A program made the translations under genes and the position numbers. A DNA stretch of 64,000 bases from Progne subis subis. Its lineage: Eukaryota > Chordata > Aves > Passeriformes > Hirundinidae. This document shows, piece after piece, positions 44,701 through 55,100 of the stretch. The notes under the pieces are model-generated. The model was not told where the DNA came from and did no database searches. It saw only the letters and a list, made by a program, of their open reading frames with translations. How positions within the stretch are numbered: position 1 is the stretch's first letter; each line of letters starts with the position of its first letter. The stretch lies in assembly GCA_022316685.1 (NCBI GenBank), contig JAKJHU010000030.1, forward strand, positions 5,773,058 to 5,837,057, given 5' to 3'.

Positions 44701-47700
44701 GGACCACAGTAACCCATCTATTTGTGCTAGACATCTTTGTTTTATTTACAGACAACAAACTATTGTATTTGGGCTGGAACACTTACACTTGCCACCTGAC
44801 AGAGAAAGGCAGGTAGCAGCATATGGAAAGGCTACAAGTAAACATTAATCTTTGTATTTAACCTCACCAGCTTCTGCAGCTGACACTAGGTGTTCGCTTG
44901 CACTGAGACTTTCCATCTTCCCTTCCTTCTTATAAGCTTTGATGGCATTGTAACTGGAAAACGTACAATATATTTTAGTAAAGGTGAAAACAGACCTACA
45001 TCCAAAAAAAACCCCAAGTCCAGAATGACATACCTGACCTAAGATCATGGTGGCACACAGCCTTTAAAGAAAAGGTATCCAAACTACCTTTGTTTAATTG
45101 ATTAATCAATCTCTGAGCAGTCAGGTCTTTAAAATTATCAGACATCAAGAATTAACTTCTAAAAGAAGTTTATTGGGAGCCACAGTGCTAGGTATCCACC
45201 CTTTAGCTCAGAAACACACTGAGCTTTCTTCTCTTGATCCAGTTTGCAATCTTTGTGAATTAAGAAATTGTCAGCAGATGAAGAGTCAACAGCAATCTAC
45301 AGCAAAGCTTAAGGACCAAAGTACAACAGTAGCAGAGTCTAGACAACTGACAAGCTTTGTACAGGCATGCCAGCTAACTAGTACCTCAAATGTTTCAATT
45401 AATAGGGATAAGCAGTAAATCAGGTCACAGTAACAGAGTTAATAAAGTAGAATGTTAAAAAACAGGCTTTAAAAGCATAGCCCATCAACTGACAAAAAGG
45501 ATGAAAAAACTGTCACTATAATGATTAAGAACAATCAAACATTTAACCATGAGCTCCTTAATTTTTAAGAAAACAATTCAGATTCTTGTTTTTCATGAGG
45601 TTTTAAGAACAGTGTATTGGCACCACCTCTCAAATTCCTTAGTATTTTCACAGCATCAAGAGAATGCACTGTACCTGACAAAGAAAGAGGACTCTGACTC
45701 AAATTGCTTAAACTCTAAAACAGCAAACCATAATAAACATTAACAGACCTGGGCTAGCTAAGAGAATTACAAGTTTGTGTCACTTGGCACATTTTTATAC
45801 CTCACAAAGGAGATGCAATGTGTATTTGAACACTACATTTTGCGGTTCTACTTACAAGAAAAAGTAAAGTCCCCAGGAAGCCCCTGCTCCCACCATGTTT
45901 GGAGTTACCCCTTGATACAGGCCTCGAAGTCCTTCGTGCTTCCAGACCGTGGCCATACAGTGGAGAATCCCATTGTACTTTGGCCTCAGCTCCAATCCAT
46001 CGCTTACTACGAAAGAAAGAAATTCTACTGGAAAACATTTCAGCACATAAAGTACATAAAAACATTTCAGGAAGCATAAAGTTCAACTGTGTCCAAGCCA
46101 ACACAGAAGTCCACAGCCTCCTAAGGCAAGCAATAAACAAACATGAAACCTAACTGATCAACCGTGTTAAAAGAGTATTATTTCACAAGTATGCAAGAGC
46201 TGGGGTTTACAGCTTTATAAGCCTAGAGTTCAAGAACTTAGGGGAAAAAAGGAGGGGGAAGAAACAAAATAAAGAGATAACTCCTTAGCTCAGTAAGAAG
46301 AAAGTTCCTACTAATCTGACAAAGGCTAAGTAAATGCACTTTGTGCATTTTTGATGAGCAGCAGGTTTGAAGTTTTCTGTCTCTTCTTTTTAGCACTCCA
46401 GCAATTTTACATCATATTTGAAGTGATATGGATGACATGTTTCGCTAAGTTGTTTAGACAAGTCCCAAGTAACAATCCTTAAATTCAATTTTTTCTTTAA
46501 AATGTTCTATAAAGCAACGGGTCTTCCTGATTGCCAAGTCAGTTTTTACCAGAATACTCAAATGTTTCTTCTCCCACCTAATAACCTGACAACCGGTTGT
46601 CCAAACATTCAGAAAAAGTTACTTCAAAAATACAGAAAACACACAAATTTTTGTCTGACAGATCATGTAGAACATGGATGAGCCCAAACCTTGGAGTGGT
46701 AACTACTGCTCCTACCATAACAGCAAGAGAGTAAGAGTAAGATTACTGATGACCTATGTGATATGGTCCATAGTGAGATGACAAGAGGTAGCAGACACAA
46801 GCTGAAATACAGGGAATTCTGACCAGAACTTTTTATCCAGCAGAGCGGCCAAATGCTTGAACAAGTTGCCTGAAGGGCATCTTTGGAGCTACTCAAAACT
46901 CCAATACACAAGACTGAACAAATTAATCTAAGCAGAGATTATCTGAGTAGGAGGTGAACCCCTTAGCTTTCTTCTCACAGAAATTACTCTATTATGCCAA
47001 CATAGCAGCAGCTTTCATTCTTAATACAGACATATGGCTAGACTGCAACTGTACTGAAAACTGATCTCAAAGTTTTACAAGAAGTGAAGTTTTTGTGTCC
47101 CCATCAAAATTAATCCTGGTAAACAGGCGTTTCCTGTTCAGTGCCACACTTATCATTCATTCCCCTTGAACTCCGTGTCCAGTACTGAATATTGTGACAG
47201 TCTTGAGCGTTAAAGATAAAATGTTCTTGCTGAGCACAGTGTGAAAAGGTCTCAGCACCTTGACAGCCACTCAAAACTAGAACACAAACATCTCTTTCCT
47301 TCTTCCCGAATATGTGTTGCTAGATCTTTCCTAAAGACATTTATGAAACTTTTTACCATGCAGACACTAGATCAAGTTTATAAACATATTAAACAACATG
47401 GGAAATCAGAAACACAAATGCAAGTCTCTCTGTCAATGATGCTGTCAAGAATCTTCACAACATTAACTTCTGATATCAGCTCCTGCTCGCTGGTTGAAGA
47501 CAAAACACAGGAATTGTTATTTTCAACCCAAAGAAGCATGTGAAAGTACGTGACCTCCAAAAGCCACCTAATCCAAACCTGTACTCCAACCAGCTCTAAT
47601 TAGATCTGGTTACTTAGGGACATGACCAGTTGACTCCTGAATGTTTCCATGGCTGAAGAGATTATATTGTCTCTGGGTAACCTTTTCTAGTATTTGATCA

Positions 47701-48960
47701 TTCTCACAGCAAAATAACTGGAATCTTCTGCGTTCACACTTGTGACTGTTCTTTGTCGGCCTACTATCTCCAAGAATCTCCTTTTACCTTCTCTGTGTCT
47801 TCCAATAACATTGTCATAAGACTGCAATTTTAGCTCTCCTCAGCCCTTCCTTTCTGAGGCCAAACGGACCCTGTTCTGCCAGCCTGATCTATGAAATGTG
47901 CTCCAGCCCCTTCACCAGTTTGGTGGCTTCCACTGGGATCTTCCTTCCTTGTCCTTGAGAGCCCCAAACTAGACACAGCACTTCTGACATAGTCTTACAA
48001 ATAGTAAATAGAGAGAAAAGCCCTTCTGCTGGCTATGCTTTCCATAATGCAGCCCAGGATGCGCCCAACTAGGACATGCAATGTTTAAAATTTTGTGAAA
48101 CATCTGTGATAGTTTGGTTTTGAGAACTTAAAATATCCATGTATCTATTTGAGGAAACAATCCAAAGATACAGTTTCAATGTTTCAACCTCTCTGAAAGA
48201 GAATATGATAAATGGTGGACAAGTTTCAAGAGAAGTCGCCATGTTTCCATGTGGAAAAACAAATTAGGTAAGATTTTTCTGCTAAGCAATACCACTATTG
48301 TTAACAATCAAGGTTGTTCCAAAACTACCGTGTTGAGTGTTGACAATCTTTGGCATAAAGGTGAACTTTGAACGTGGGCTTGGGACAATCCGCCTGTTAA
48401 AAAAAAAAAAAAGGCATTCCTGCGGTGTCCCCTGGCACAGGTGGTCATGGAAGGGCGGGAAGAGGCTGCCCAGCTCTGTAAACTCCCTAGAAGCAGCTCG
48501 GGGCACACCGCACGTTTTACAGCACCTCCAAGTGACAAGAAGCCTTTGGGATAGCAGGGAAAAGAATCCGAGACCCTCCTTTTCGGCTTACGGCCAGTTT
48601 ATTCCGAGCCGCGGGGCTGCAGCCGGCACCGGGGTGCTGCAGCCGCGCCCGGGGCGGGCGGACCAGCGCGGGCTTTGGGCGGAAAGCCCGGCGGGTCCCG
48701 GGCCGGGCTCGGGCTGGGCTCGGCGAGCTCGGGCACGGCGGTGCGTCTTTAGCGCGGGACGGCGGGGGGACGGCAGGTCCGGCCTCACCTGCGAAGCGGA
48801 TCTTGACGAGGTCCAGCGGGTGCAGCGCCAGGGTGGACAGGACGCCGCCGCTCATTCCGGCCGCCAGGTTCTCCAGCCGCACGTGCCGCAGCACGGAGCG
48901 CACCGCCGACTCCCGCGCCAGCGGCTCGCGCGCCGCGCACGCGGGGCCCGCGGCGCCCAT
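35039..48960 (-). CDS. SLC25A32: Mitochondrial folate/FAD carrier, complete
   Basis: Inner mitochondrial membrane carrier of the SLC25 family that imports folate and/or FAD. Minus-strand exons are 48960-48789, 46006-45856, 44953-44868, 43670-43510, 37650-37537, 36988-36843 and 35174-35039. The phases join into 321 codons plus TAA (human 315). Three carrier repeats are visible. Signature 1 is canonical, PLDLVK at 48-53. Signature 2 is PIWVTK at 146-151, with Trp in place of the acidic residue. Signature 3 is PYQVVR at 250-255, with Gln in that place. Both replacements are also in the mammalian protein as I remember it and are thought to mark this subfamily. The ATG at 48960 is in a good context; the frame is open further upstream but has no ATG. 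The gene is head to head with DCAF13 and convergent with CTHRC1. Confidence 0.96.
35175..36842 (-). other. SLC25A32 intron 6
   Basis: Contains a GC-richer block (about 35600-36380) with a 42-bp minisatellite and coincident open frames on both strands. The rest is plain intron. Confidence 0.7.
36095..36247. repeat. 42-bp minisatellite, about 3.7 copies
   Basis: Units start at 36095, 36137, 36179 and 36221, each opening aagcactgg and containing gcacatgcag and cagcaatgctgccca. The copies differ at a few positions. Because 42 is divisible by 3, the repeat keeps frames open on both strands. Confidence 0.93.
36843..36988 (-). CDS. SLC25A32: SLC25A32 exon 6
   Basis: Encodes [20 protein letters not shown], the [13 protein letters not shown] signature and [11 protein letters not shown]. 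The acceptor is gcttttag and the donor is gtaggt. Confidence 0.94.
36989..37536 (-). other. SLC25A32 intron 5, no feature seen
   Basis: A 548-bp intron with standard ends and no recognisable element. Confidence 0.75.
37537..37650 (-). CDS. SLC25A32: SLC25A32 exon 5
   Basis: Encodes [20 protein letters not shown] and [11 protein letters not shown], 38 codons in phase 0. The acceptor is tttttttag and the donor is gtatga. It is separated from exon 4 by about 5.9 kb. Confidence 0.93.
38213..38318 (-). mobile_element. CR1 LINE 3' fragment, antisense
   Basis: The phrases cttggttggaaaagaccttt, aagattatcaggtccaact and gacattgccgtgtccctg are the reverse complement of a CR1 3' end. Confidence 0.85.
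38676..38724. repeat. Long poly(A) tract with one GT interruption
   Basis: About 48 bases of A, broken only by gt near 38691. Confidence 0.95.
42727..42878 (+). mobile_element. CR1 LINE 3' fragment, sense
   Basis: The phrases caaggccaggctggatgggg, gtgggaggtgtccctgccca, gatcccttccaatccgagcc and attctatgattctgattctg include the terminal CR1 repeat. Confidence 0.93.
43510..43670 (-). CDS. SLC25A32: SLC25A32 exon 4
   Basis: Encodes [34 protein letters not shown] and IRGLYK. The acceptor is tgttctcag, the donor is gtaatg, and it ends in phase 0. Confidence 0.94.
43671..44867 (-). other. SLC25A32 intron 3
   Basis: A 1.2-kb intron containing the CR1 fragment at 44235-44520. Nothing else is seen. 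Confidence 0.7.
44235..44520 (+). mobile_element. CR1 LINE 3' fragment, sense
   Basis: Contains tagtgacaggacaaggggga, gaggcactggaacaggttgc, gtgggaggtgtcccagccaa, aaggtcccttccaacccaaa and ccattccatgattcaata. It is antisense to the host gene SLC25A32. Confidence 0.92.
44868..44953 (-). CDS. SLC25A32: SLC25A32 exon 3
   Basis: Encodes [12 protein letters not shown]... and LVSAAEA. It is 86 bp with acceptor ttttccag and donor gtgagg. Confidence 0.94.
44954..45855 (-). other. SLC25A32 intron 2, no feature seen
   Basis: A 902-bp AT-rich intron without recognisable elements. Confidence 0.7.
45856..46006 (-). CDS. SLC25A32: SLC25A32 exon 2
   Basis: Encodes [32 protein letters not shown] and SWGLYFF. 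The acceptor on the minus strand is ttctttcgtag and the donor is gtaagt. Confidence 0.94.
46680..46925 (+). mobile_element. Old, diverged CR1 fragment, sense
   Basis: gatgacaagaggtagcagac, acaagctgaaatacagggaa, gaacaagttgcctgaagggc and ggagctactcaaaactcc are diverged but recognisable CR1 3' region phrases. Confidence 0.65.
47549..48080 (-). mobile_element. CR1 fragment, antisense
   Basis: cacctaatccaaacctgtac, tctccaagaatctcctttt, tagctctcctcagcccttcc, gctccagccccttcaccagt and gagccccaaactagacacag read as the reverse complement of the CR1 3' part. Confidence 0.75.
48789..48960 (-). CDS. SLC25A32: SLC25A32 exon 1
   Basis: Starts at the ATG at 48960 (minus) and encodes [10 protein letters not shown]..., [16 protein letters not shown] and [11 protein letters not shown], ending in phase 1 before gtgagg. 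The first 24 residues are longer than and unlike the mammalian N terminus, so the start is less sure than the rest. Confidence 0.88.
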
Positions 48961-49040
48961 CGCCGGCCGCGCGCGCGCAGGGGCGGGGCCGCGGCGGGGC
49001 TCGCGGCCTCGCGCGAGAACGGCCCGCGCGGCGCGTCCGG

Positions 49041-49048
49041 TCACGTGA
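49041..49048. promoter_or_regulatory. TCACGTGA E-box palindrome
   Basis: Perfect 8-bp palindrome with a CACGTG core, the preferred site of USF and MiT/TFE-type bHLH-zip factors. It sits 30 bp before the DCAF13 ATG and 81 bp before the SLC25A32 ATG. Confidence 0.6.
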
Positions 49049-49077
49049 GCGTGCGGGGCCGGGGAGCGAGCGGCGCG

Positions 49078-49147
49078 ATGCGCGTGAAGGTGCTGAGCCG
49101 CAACCCCGATGACTACGTGCGGGAGACCAAGCTGGACCTGCAGCGCG
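49078..49147 (+). CDS. DCAF13: DCAF13 exon 1
   Basis: The ATG at 49078 starts [20 protein letters not shown]. The exon ends LQR in phase 1 before gtgagg. Confidence 0.95.
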
Positions 49148-52100
49148 GTGAGGGGGCTCCGCCATCCGCCCTCGGCCCGGCCCGGCCCGGCACGGCACGG
49201 CCCGCCCCGCCCGGAAGGGATGAGGCCGGCGGCACAGGAGGGAGGGAGGCCGGAAGGCGTTCGGGAGCCCGTCGTCCGCGCCGCGCCGCGCCGCGCTCCG
49301 CTCCGTTCTCCTCCCCTCCGCCGCTGCGATGGTGCCCGCTAGCAGCGAGAATAGGAGAGCTCGGGCAGTGGGCTTTGGGCTTCCCTCCTTCCGAGCCCGG
49401 AGTTTTCCCCGCGGGTGCCCGTCCCAGGCGGGGATTTGCGGAGGACAGCTTCCCTTCCCTTGCCGAGCCGCGGGGCCGGGCGGCTGCCGGGAGCTGCCTC
49501 GGGCTGGAAACGGCCTCAGAGCAGGACTGCGAGGCCGGGGTTAATCACCGATCTGGTACCCCGGGATCGCGATTAGCATTTCCTAGGTTACCCTTTGCAG
49601 TTTTTTTGCACCTAATGCTCTTTCATTCCTGGTGCATCGAGTTCTGCTTCTTGTACATTAATTATTAAAACTGCCAAAAATCGTGCTGATTTTACGCGCA
49701 GAATAATAGAATTTTTTAGGTTGGAAGGGACCTCTAAAGGTTGGTTATCTAGTCCAACCCCCCACACCCTGCCTGAGGTGAACAGGGACATCTTCAGCTA
49801 GATCAGGCTGCTCAGAACCTTGATGGGGCATGTGCCATCTCATTGTTAAAAACTCCTTACTACTGTCTAAGTTTACCCTCTTGAAGTTTAAAACTGTTTC
49901 TCATTGTTGTATCATAACAGAATGTCTAAAAAGTCTGTCCTCATCTTTCTCATTGCCCCCTTAAAGTACAGAAAGGCCACAGTGAGGTTTACCTGGAACC
50001 TTCTCTTCTCCGGGCTGTACAACCCCAGTTCTCATAGCCTTTCCTCATGGGAGAGGTAATCCATCCCTCTGATCATCTCTGCTCTGGACCTGCTCCAGCA
50101 TGGGTTTCCAATGTGTGTTCTTTCTGTTGCAGTTCCAAGGAATTATGACCCTGCATTGCATCCATTTGAGGTTGCACGAGAGTACACAAGAGCTCTGAAC
50201 GCCACAAAGCTAGAACGTGTATTTGCAAAACCCTTTCTTAGTTCACTTGATGGCCACAGAGATGGAGTTAATTGCATGGCCAAACATCCAAAAAGTTTGT
50301 CCACAGTGTTGTCTGGAGCTTGTGATGGAGAGGTAAGCTTACAAACCACAGCAAAGAAGGTACCTTTCTTTCCTATTCTCTGTTTTCTCTTTTGTGTTTT
50401 GTTGGGTTGTTTGGTTGATTTTGTCACACCTTCATTTTCTTTCTCTGTTCAGCATTTTACCTTCATCCTCACTCAGAAGGTAAAACTTTTTGCTGCTCTA
50501 TAACTCTGCCACTGTACAGGGAGTGAAAGATTTGTGGGTTGAGATGAGGACAGGAGAGGGATCACTCACCTATTACCACCAAGGACAAAACAGACTGAAT
50601 TTGGGGTTATTAATTGATTTTCTTATAAACAAACTCAGAACAGAATAATGAGAAGTAAAGTAAGACCCTAAAACTACCTTCCCCACCCCCCTCCCTCCTC
50701 CTCCCCAGAAGTGCAGGGAAATGGGGGAAGGGGGTTACAGTCAGTTCATTACAAGTCATTCCTGCCTCTGCTCAGGGAGAGGAGGTGCTCTGCTGCTCCA
50801 TTGTGGGTCACTCCCATGAGGGACAGTTCTCTCTGAACTTCTCCAGTGTGAGTCCTTCCCACAGGCTGCAGCTTTTCATGAATTGCTGCTGTGCAGGTGA
50901 CTGCTCCACATTGTGCGGTCCGTCAAGAACAGGCTGCTCCAGCGTGGGTCCCCCACGAGGTCACAAGTCCCAGGAAACCTGCTCCAGTGTGGGCTCCTCT
51001 CTCCGTGGGTCCAGAGGCCCCTGGCAGGAGCCTGCTCCAATGAGGGCTTGCTGTGGATCACAGCTGCCTTTGGGTGCATCTGGCCTCGGTGTTCTCTGCA
51101 GCTGCAGGTGGATCTCTGCACTCCCATTAACCTCCTCCGTGGGTGCCAAGAGCACTGCTGCCTCACCGTGGTCTTCACCATGGGCTGCAGGGGAACCTCA
51201 GCTCTTCCCCCTCCATCTTCCCTTGCTTTGGTGTCTGCAGTTACTGCTCTCATGTATTCTCGCTCCTCTCTTCCCTGAGTGCAGTTACATCTACCCACTA
51301 ACTTATTCCTTCTTGAATGTTGCTACCACTATTTCTTATTAGCTTGGCCTTGGCCAGTGGTGGCTCTGTATGGGAGCTGGTTGGCATTGGCTCTGCTGGA
51401 TGTGGAGGAAGTTTCCAGCAGCTTCTCACAGAAGCCGTCCCTGTGGACTCCCACTACCAAAACCTGGCCACACAAATCCAGTACATGCTGTGATTCCTTT
51501 TTGCTGCCCACATAACCCTCCCACTCCTCTCCCTAAAGAAGTTAAACTGTCAGATTAGCTAAAGTGAAGGGGCACACAACCAAATTTTTTTTTTTTTGTA
51601 ATAACAATTTTTCATACTGCCTAGAAAAGGCTAAGCCTATATATTTATTTGATTGTTTTACGTAACTATAATAAATAGCAATCAAGAACACTTTAATTGA
51701 AACTAGTTACAGAAAACGGTACCTGTCTTTTCTGAATTCCCTATTTTTTCTCACCCGTACCTTGCTCATTTGATAGCACTTGAATACTTTAAAGGTGTCT
51801 TCTGGGCAGTTGGGTGCTTCCTGCTTTTTATAGAAAGTGCATATATGATGCGGTAAGTATAAGGGAGGTTAACCTTTTCAGAGAGACGTGGAACAAATTT
51901 CTATGAAAGTTTAGTCAGATTTCCTCTCCACTGATAGAATGAGTAAAGTACTGGGAGCTAAAAATACATAAAAATATAAAATCTGACCTCCGATTCTTTG
52001 TTGTTGTTTTTTTTTTTCTAAATTAGCCCAAAAACTTTGAAGCAGAAACCTCTGTGAAACGTGGACATCTATAGAAAAGTGTAGTGTAGTGACTGGACTG

Positions 52101-55100
52101 AAAAAAAATCTGTTGGTTTGAAATTTCTTTGTGCTTTTGTCTTTAAAGGGTTGTGGTTTTTTTGTTTTTGTTTTTTTTTTTTTTGCTAAATTTATAACTG
52201 CTGGTGTTTTTTAGCAAACCTTCTAGTTCAAAAATAGGGGAGTGCAAAATGCAGAAAGTGTACAGCTAAGGTCAGGGAAGAGGGTAGGAATGAAAGAGCC
52301 TCACTTTAAAAATTATTTTTCAAGAAAGGAATAATTAAATAGTTTTTAACATGGTAGCATCTGACCAGGTGTGTTCAAGCCAACTCTGCCATTTCATTAC
52401 ATGTGTGATCTCTTGTACTTGAATTGTGAACTGCAGTTGTGGGCTATAGAAAGCTTACACAATATTTGCTCTTTTGTTTTGATCAGGTTAAGATTTGGAA
52501 CTTGACCAGACGACAGTGTATCCGCACTATACAAGCCCATGAAGGCTTTGTTCGAGGCATGTGTGCCCGTTTCTGTGGTACATCATTCTTCACTGTAAGT
52601 ATTATATGTCTCCTTAACAGTGCAGCAGCACAGAGTGCCTGTTCACCCCCTGGTTTCCACTGAGAAACTTCCTCTCTGCCACAGAATATTTAAATATCAT
52701 ATGAATGTGCTTATTAAATGTGTTGGTGAACCTGACAGTTCTGTTTACGGTGAAATTTTTTCTGGTGCTGTGATACTGATGTCATTCAAGACCATCAAAG
52801 TGATAAATAGCAGAAAATAGCTAACAGATGGTCATGTAATTAAAACTCAAGTAAACTAGTTTTTGTTAAAGTAGTAAATGGATTATGTTCATTGAAAGAC
52901 ATAGAAGCATGTAAAAAAGTAACCATTTGCATATACTGTGATTAAAAATAACCTGATTAAGATAATTCCATGTGAATAAAGCTTTATTAATTCATAGAAA
53001 CCACAACAGATTCAGTTGCATGTAAACTGCTTGGAAATAGTATGTCTTCCTGTTGGCATTAAAACAGTTCGACGATAACACAGCAAGAATTGATTTTGAA
53101 AGCTGAAGTGTCCTGAGGTTGTGCTTTGTTTGAGCTGGTCATAGAAGAACCATTTTCACTACAGTATGTTTATTTTTTCTAAGGTATAAACCAGGTCACA
53201 GGGACAGTGGTTAGGATATAGGGAAAGTCACAGTAAAAATCCTCAGTGACTCCCAAGTTTGTTACTCCTCTTTTGACAATCCATCTGCCTGAAAAAATTG
53301 AGAGAAGAGGAGAAGAAACAGTAGTAGCTCTGTCAGGGAGGGGAAGATAAACTTGTAAAGCTAACATTTTTTAGGCCTGTTTGCATGATCCAGGTCACTG
53401 CACAGCCATGCAAAAGCTTGTGCTGGCACTAGTGCAAGGGGTAGAACAAAATTTGGAACAGGCAGCCAGAGCAACTGAGGTGGAAAGTGCCTTTTAACTG
53501 ATTACAGGCTCATCAAAATGACTTCCAGAAGATAATTTGCAGTTTAAGCTGCCCGTTGATTAAAAATCACAAAATTTAGCCTTAAAAAATAACCATCATT
53601 CCAGCTCACCATTTTCCTATTCAGCTATCTGTTTTGGAAACTGGAAAATCTTTGTGGATCAAGATAGACAGTTGAATAGGTGAAGGAAAGGTGGTGGTGG
53701 AAGACAAGTGACAAGCTGGGAATCAGTTGCTTGCTTTCAGAAGCCAGCAGATCCCCAGACAATCTCTGAGCAGCAGCCACTGTGGAGCCAGCCCTCACCT
53801 CCTCTTTCTGCTCCCAGTACTGCAGTTTTTATTGCAGAGCATTGTTCTATGGTATGGAATACTCCTTTGACCAGTTCAGGACATCTCTCATGCCTGTGTC
53901 CCCTCCCAAGCATGTTTGCTGGTGGGTGAGGCGGGGATGATGGAGACAGTGGGAGCAGGGGGAAGTGCCTCAGCACTGAGCAAGCACAGCCAAGACTTGG
54001 GTGCTGTTTCAGCCACAAATCACAAACACAGTGCCAGGTGGGCTGCTATGAAGAATGTTCACTCCAGCCACACCATGTACATGTTTTAACAGCATACATC
54101 AGGAGAGCTAATCTGTAGCTTGGAGGTATAAAATGGAACAGTTAACAGGCAGGAGGAAGCATTTGTATATATCACGGAGTTGTTTTGTTGTGTGTTTTTT
54201 TTCTTTCTTTTGTTTTTTTGTTTTTTTGAAAGGATCCAAAGCACATCTGGCAAAATAAAGGAGAATATATTTACATAAAACTTATATGTGATTTCTCTAA
54301 TATTTCCAGGTTGGTGATGACAAAACCGTGAAGCAGTGGAAAATGGAGAGCCCAGAATATGGAGAAGAAGAAGAACCTATTCATACAATTCTTGGAAAGG
54401 TAGTAAATCTGAGTTTTGATTTTCCTACACCTCTTCTTGTGAATTAAGTTTGAATAATTTCTTATCTAGGTTTTAAAGGAGAGAAGGAAATAGTTTGTTA
54501 TGACCTGTTATCATAATGGGTTGTAATTGGATGGCATCAGATTTTATAATGGCACTTCTAAAGTGTCTTCATGTTTTTATTACACTTATTTTACATGTAA
54601 CCAGAAAGGACTCCTTGGATGCCAGCAGAGACTGCTTAGCTCTGTCTGTACTAATTATCCCTTTCCTGCAAATTGGTCACATTTCTCTGTTGCCACTTCA
54701 GACATGTGTTGTCTCTGCTTAGTCTGCATTAAATACCTCACAGCCATTCAATACAAAATACTAATTTTACATTTTTCTTATTGACAAAATATATATATAT
54801 ATATATATAAATAAAATATATATAAAATAAATATATATATTTTAGCACTTTGAATTTATGATAAGCTTATGTTAGGAAAAACATTAAATGCTTTTTTCAA
54901 ATAGATAGTTTGAAACTCTTTAGTTATTGCAATGTCTGTGGAATCCATTCAAGTCCCCACTGAAAAATGGGGATTTAATTTAATTGGGGATTTAAATTAA
55001 GTTGCACTCTTAAAATTTTCATTTGCTTTAAAATCAGCCAGGATTTTGTAAATACACCTTTGTAATGGTTTTAATTCAATAAAACCAGGCAGAAACACCA

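Larger units (their letters stand above)
46007..48788 (-). other. SLC25A32 intron 1
   Basis: Holds two old CR1 pieces (about 46680-46925 and 47549-48080). The last 200 bp are part of the promoter CpG island. Confidence 0.7.
48580..49560. promoter_or_regulatory. CpG island, shared bidirectional promoter of SLC25A32 and DCAF13
   Basis: CpG-dense block spanning both divergent first exons, with 117 bp between the two ATGs (48961-49077). It contains a GC box (ggggcggggc at 48980-48989), a TCGCGCGAGA near-palindrome around 49009-49018 and TCACGTGA at 49041-49048. No TATA box is seen. Shared control is inferred from the geometry. Confidence 0.85.

Noticed and set aside
48961..49044. Upstream extension of SLC25A32 to 49044
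   Set aside because: The frame is open, but the codon at 49044-49042 is GTG, not ATG, and the extension enters the shared promoter. The first ATG in frame is at 48960.
48337..49668. A 443-codon plus-strand open frame across the SLC25A32/DCAF13 start region
   Set aside because: It runs antisense through SLC25A32 exon 1 and out of frame through DCAF13 exon 1. Its length is explained by the lack of stop codons in CpG-rich DNA, and the peptide is low-complexity Arg/Ala/Gly/Pro.
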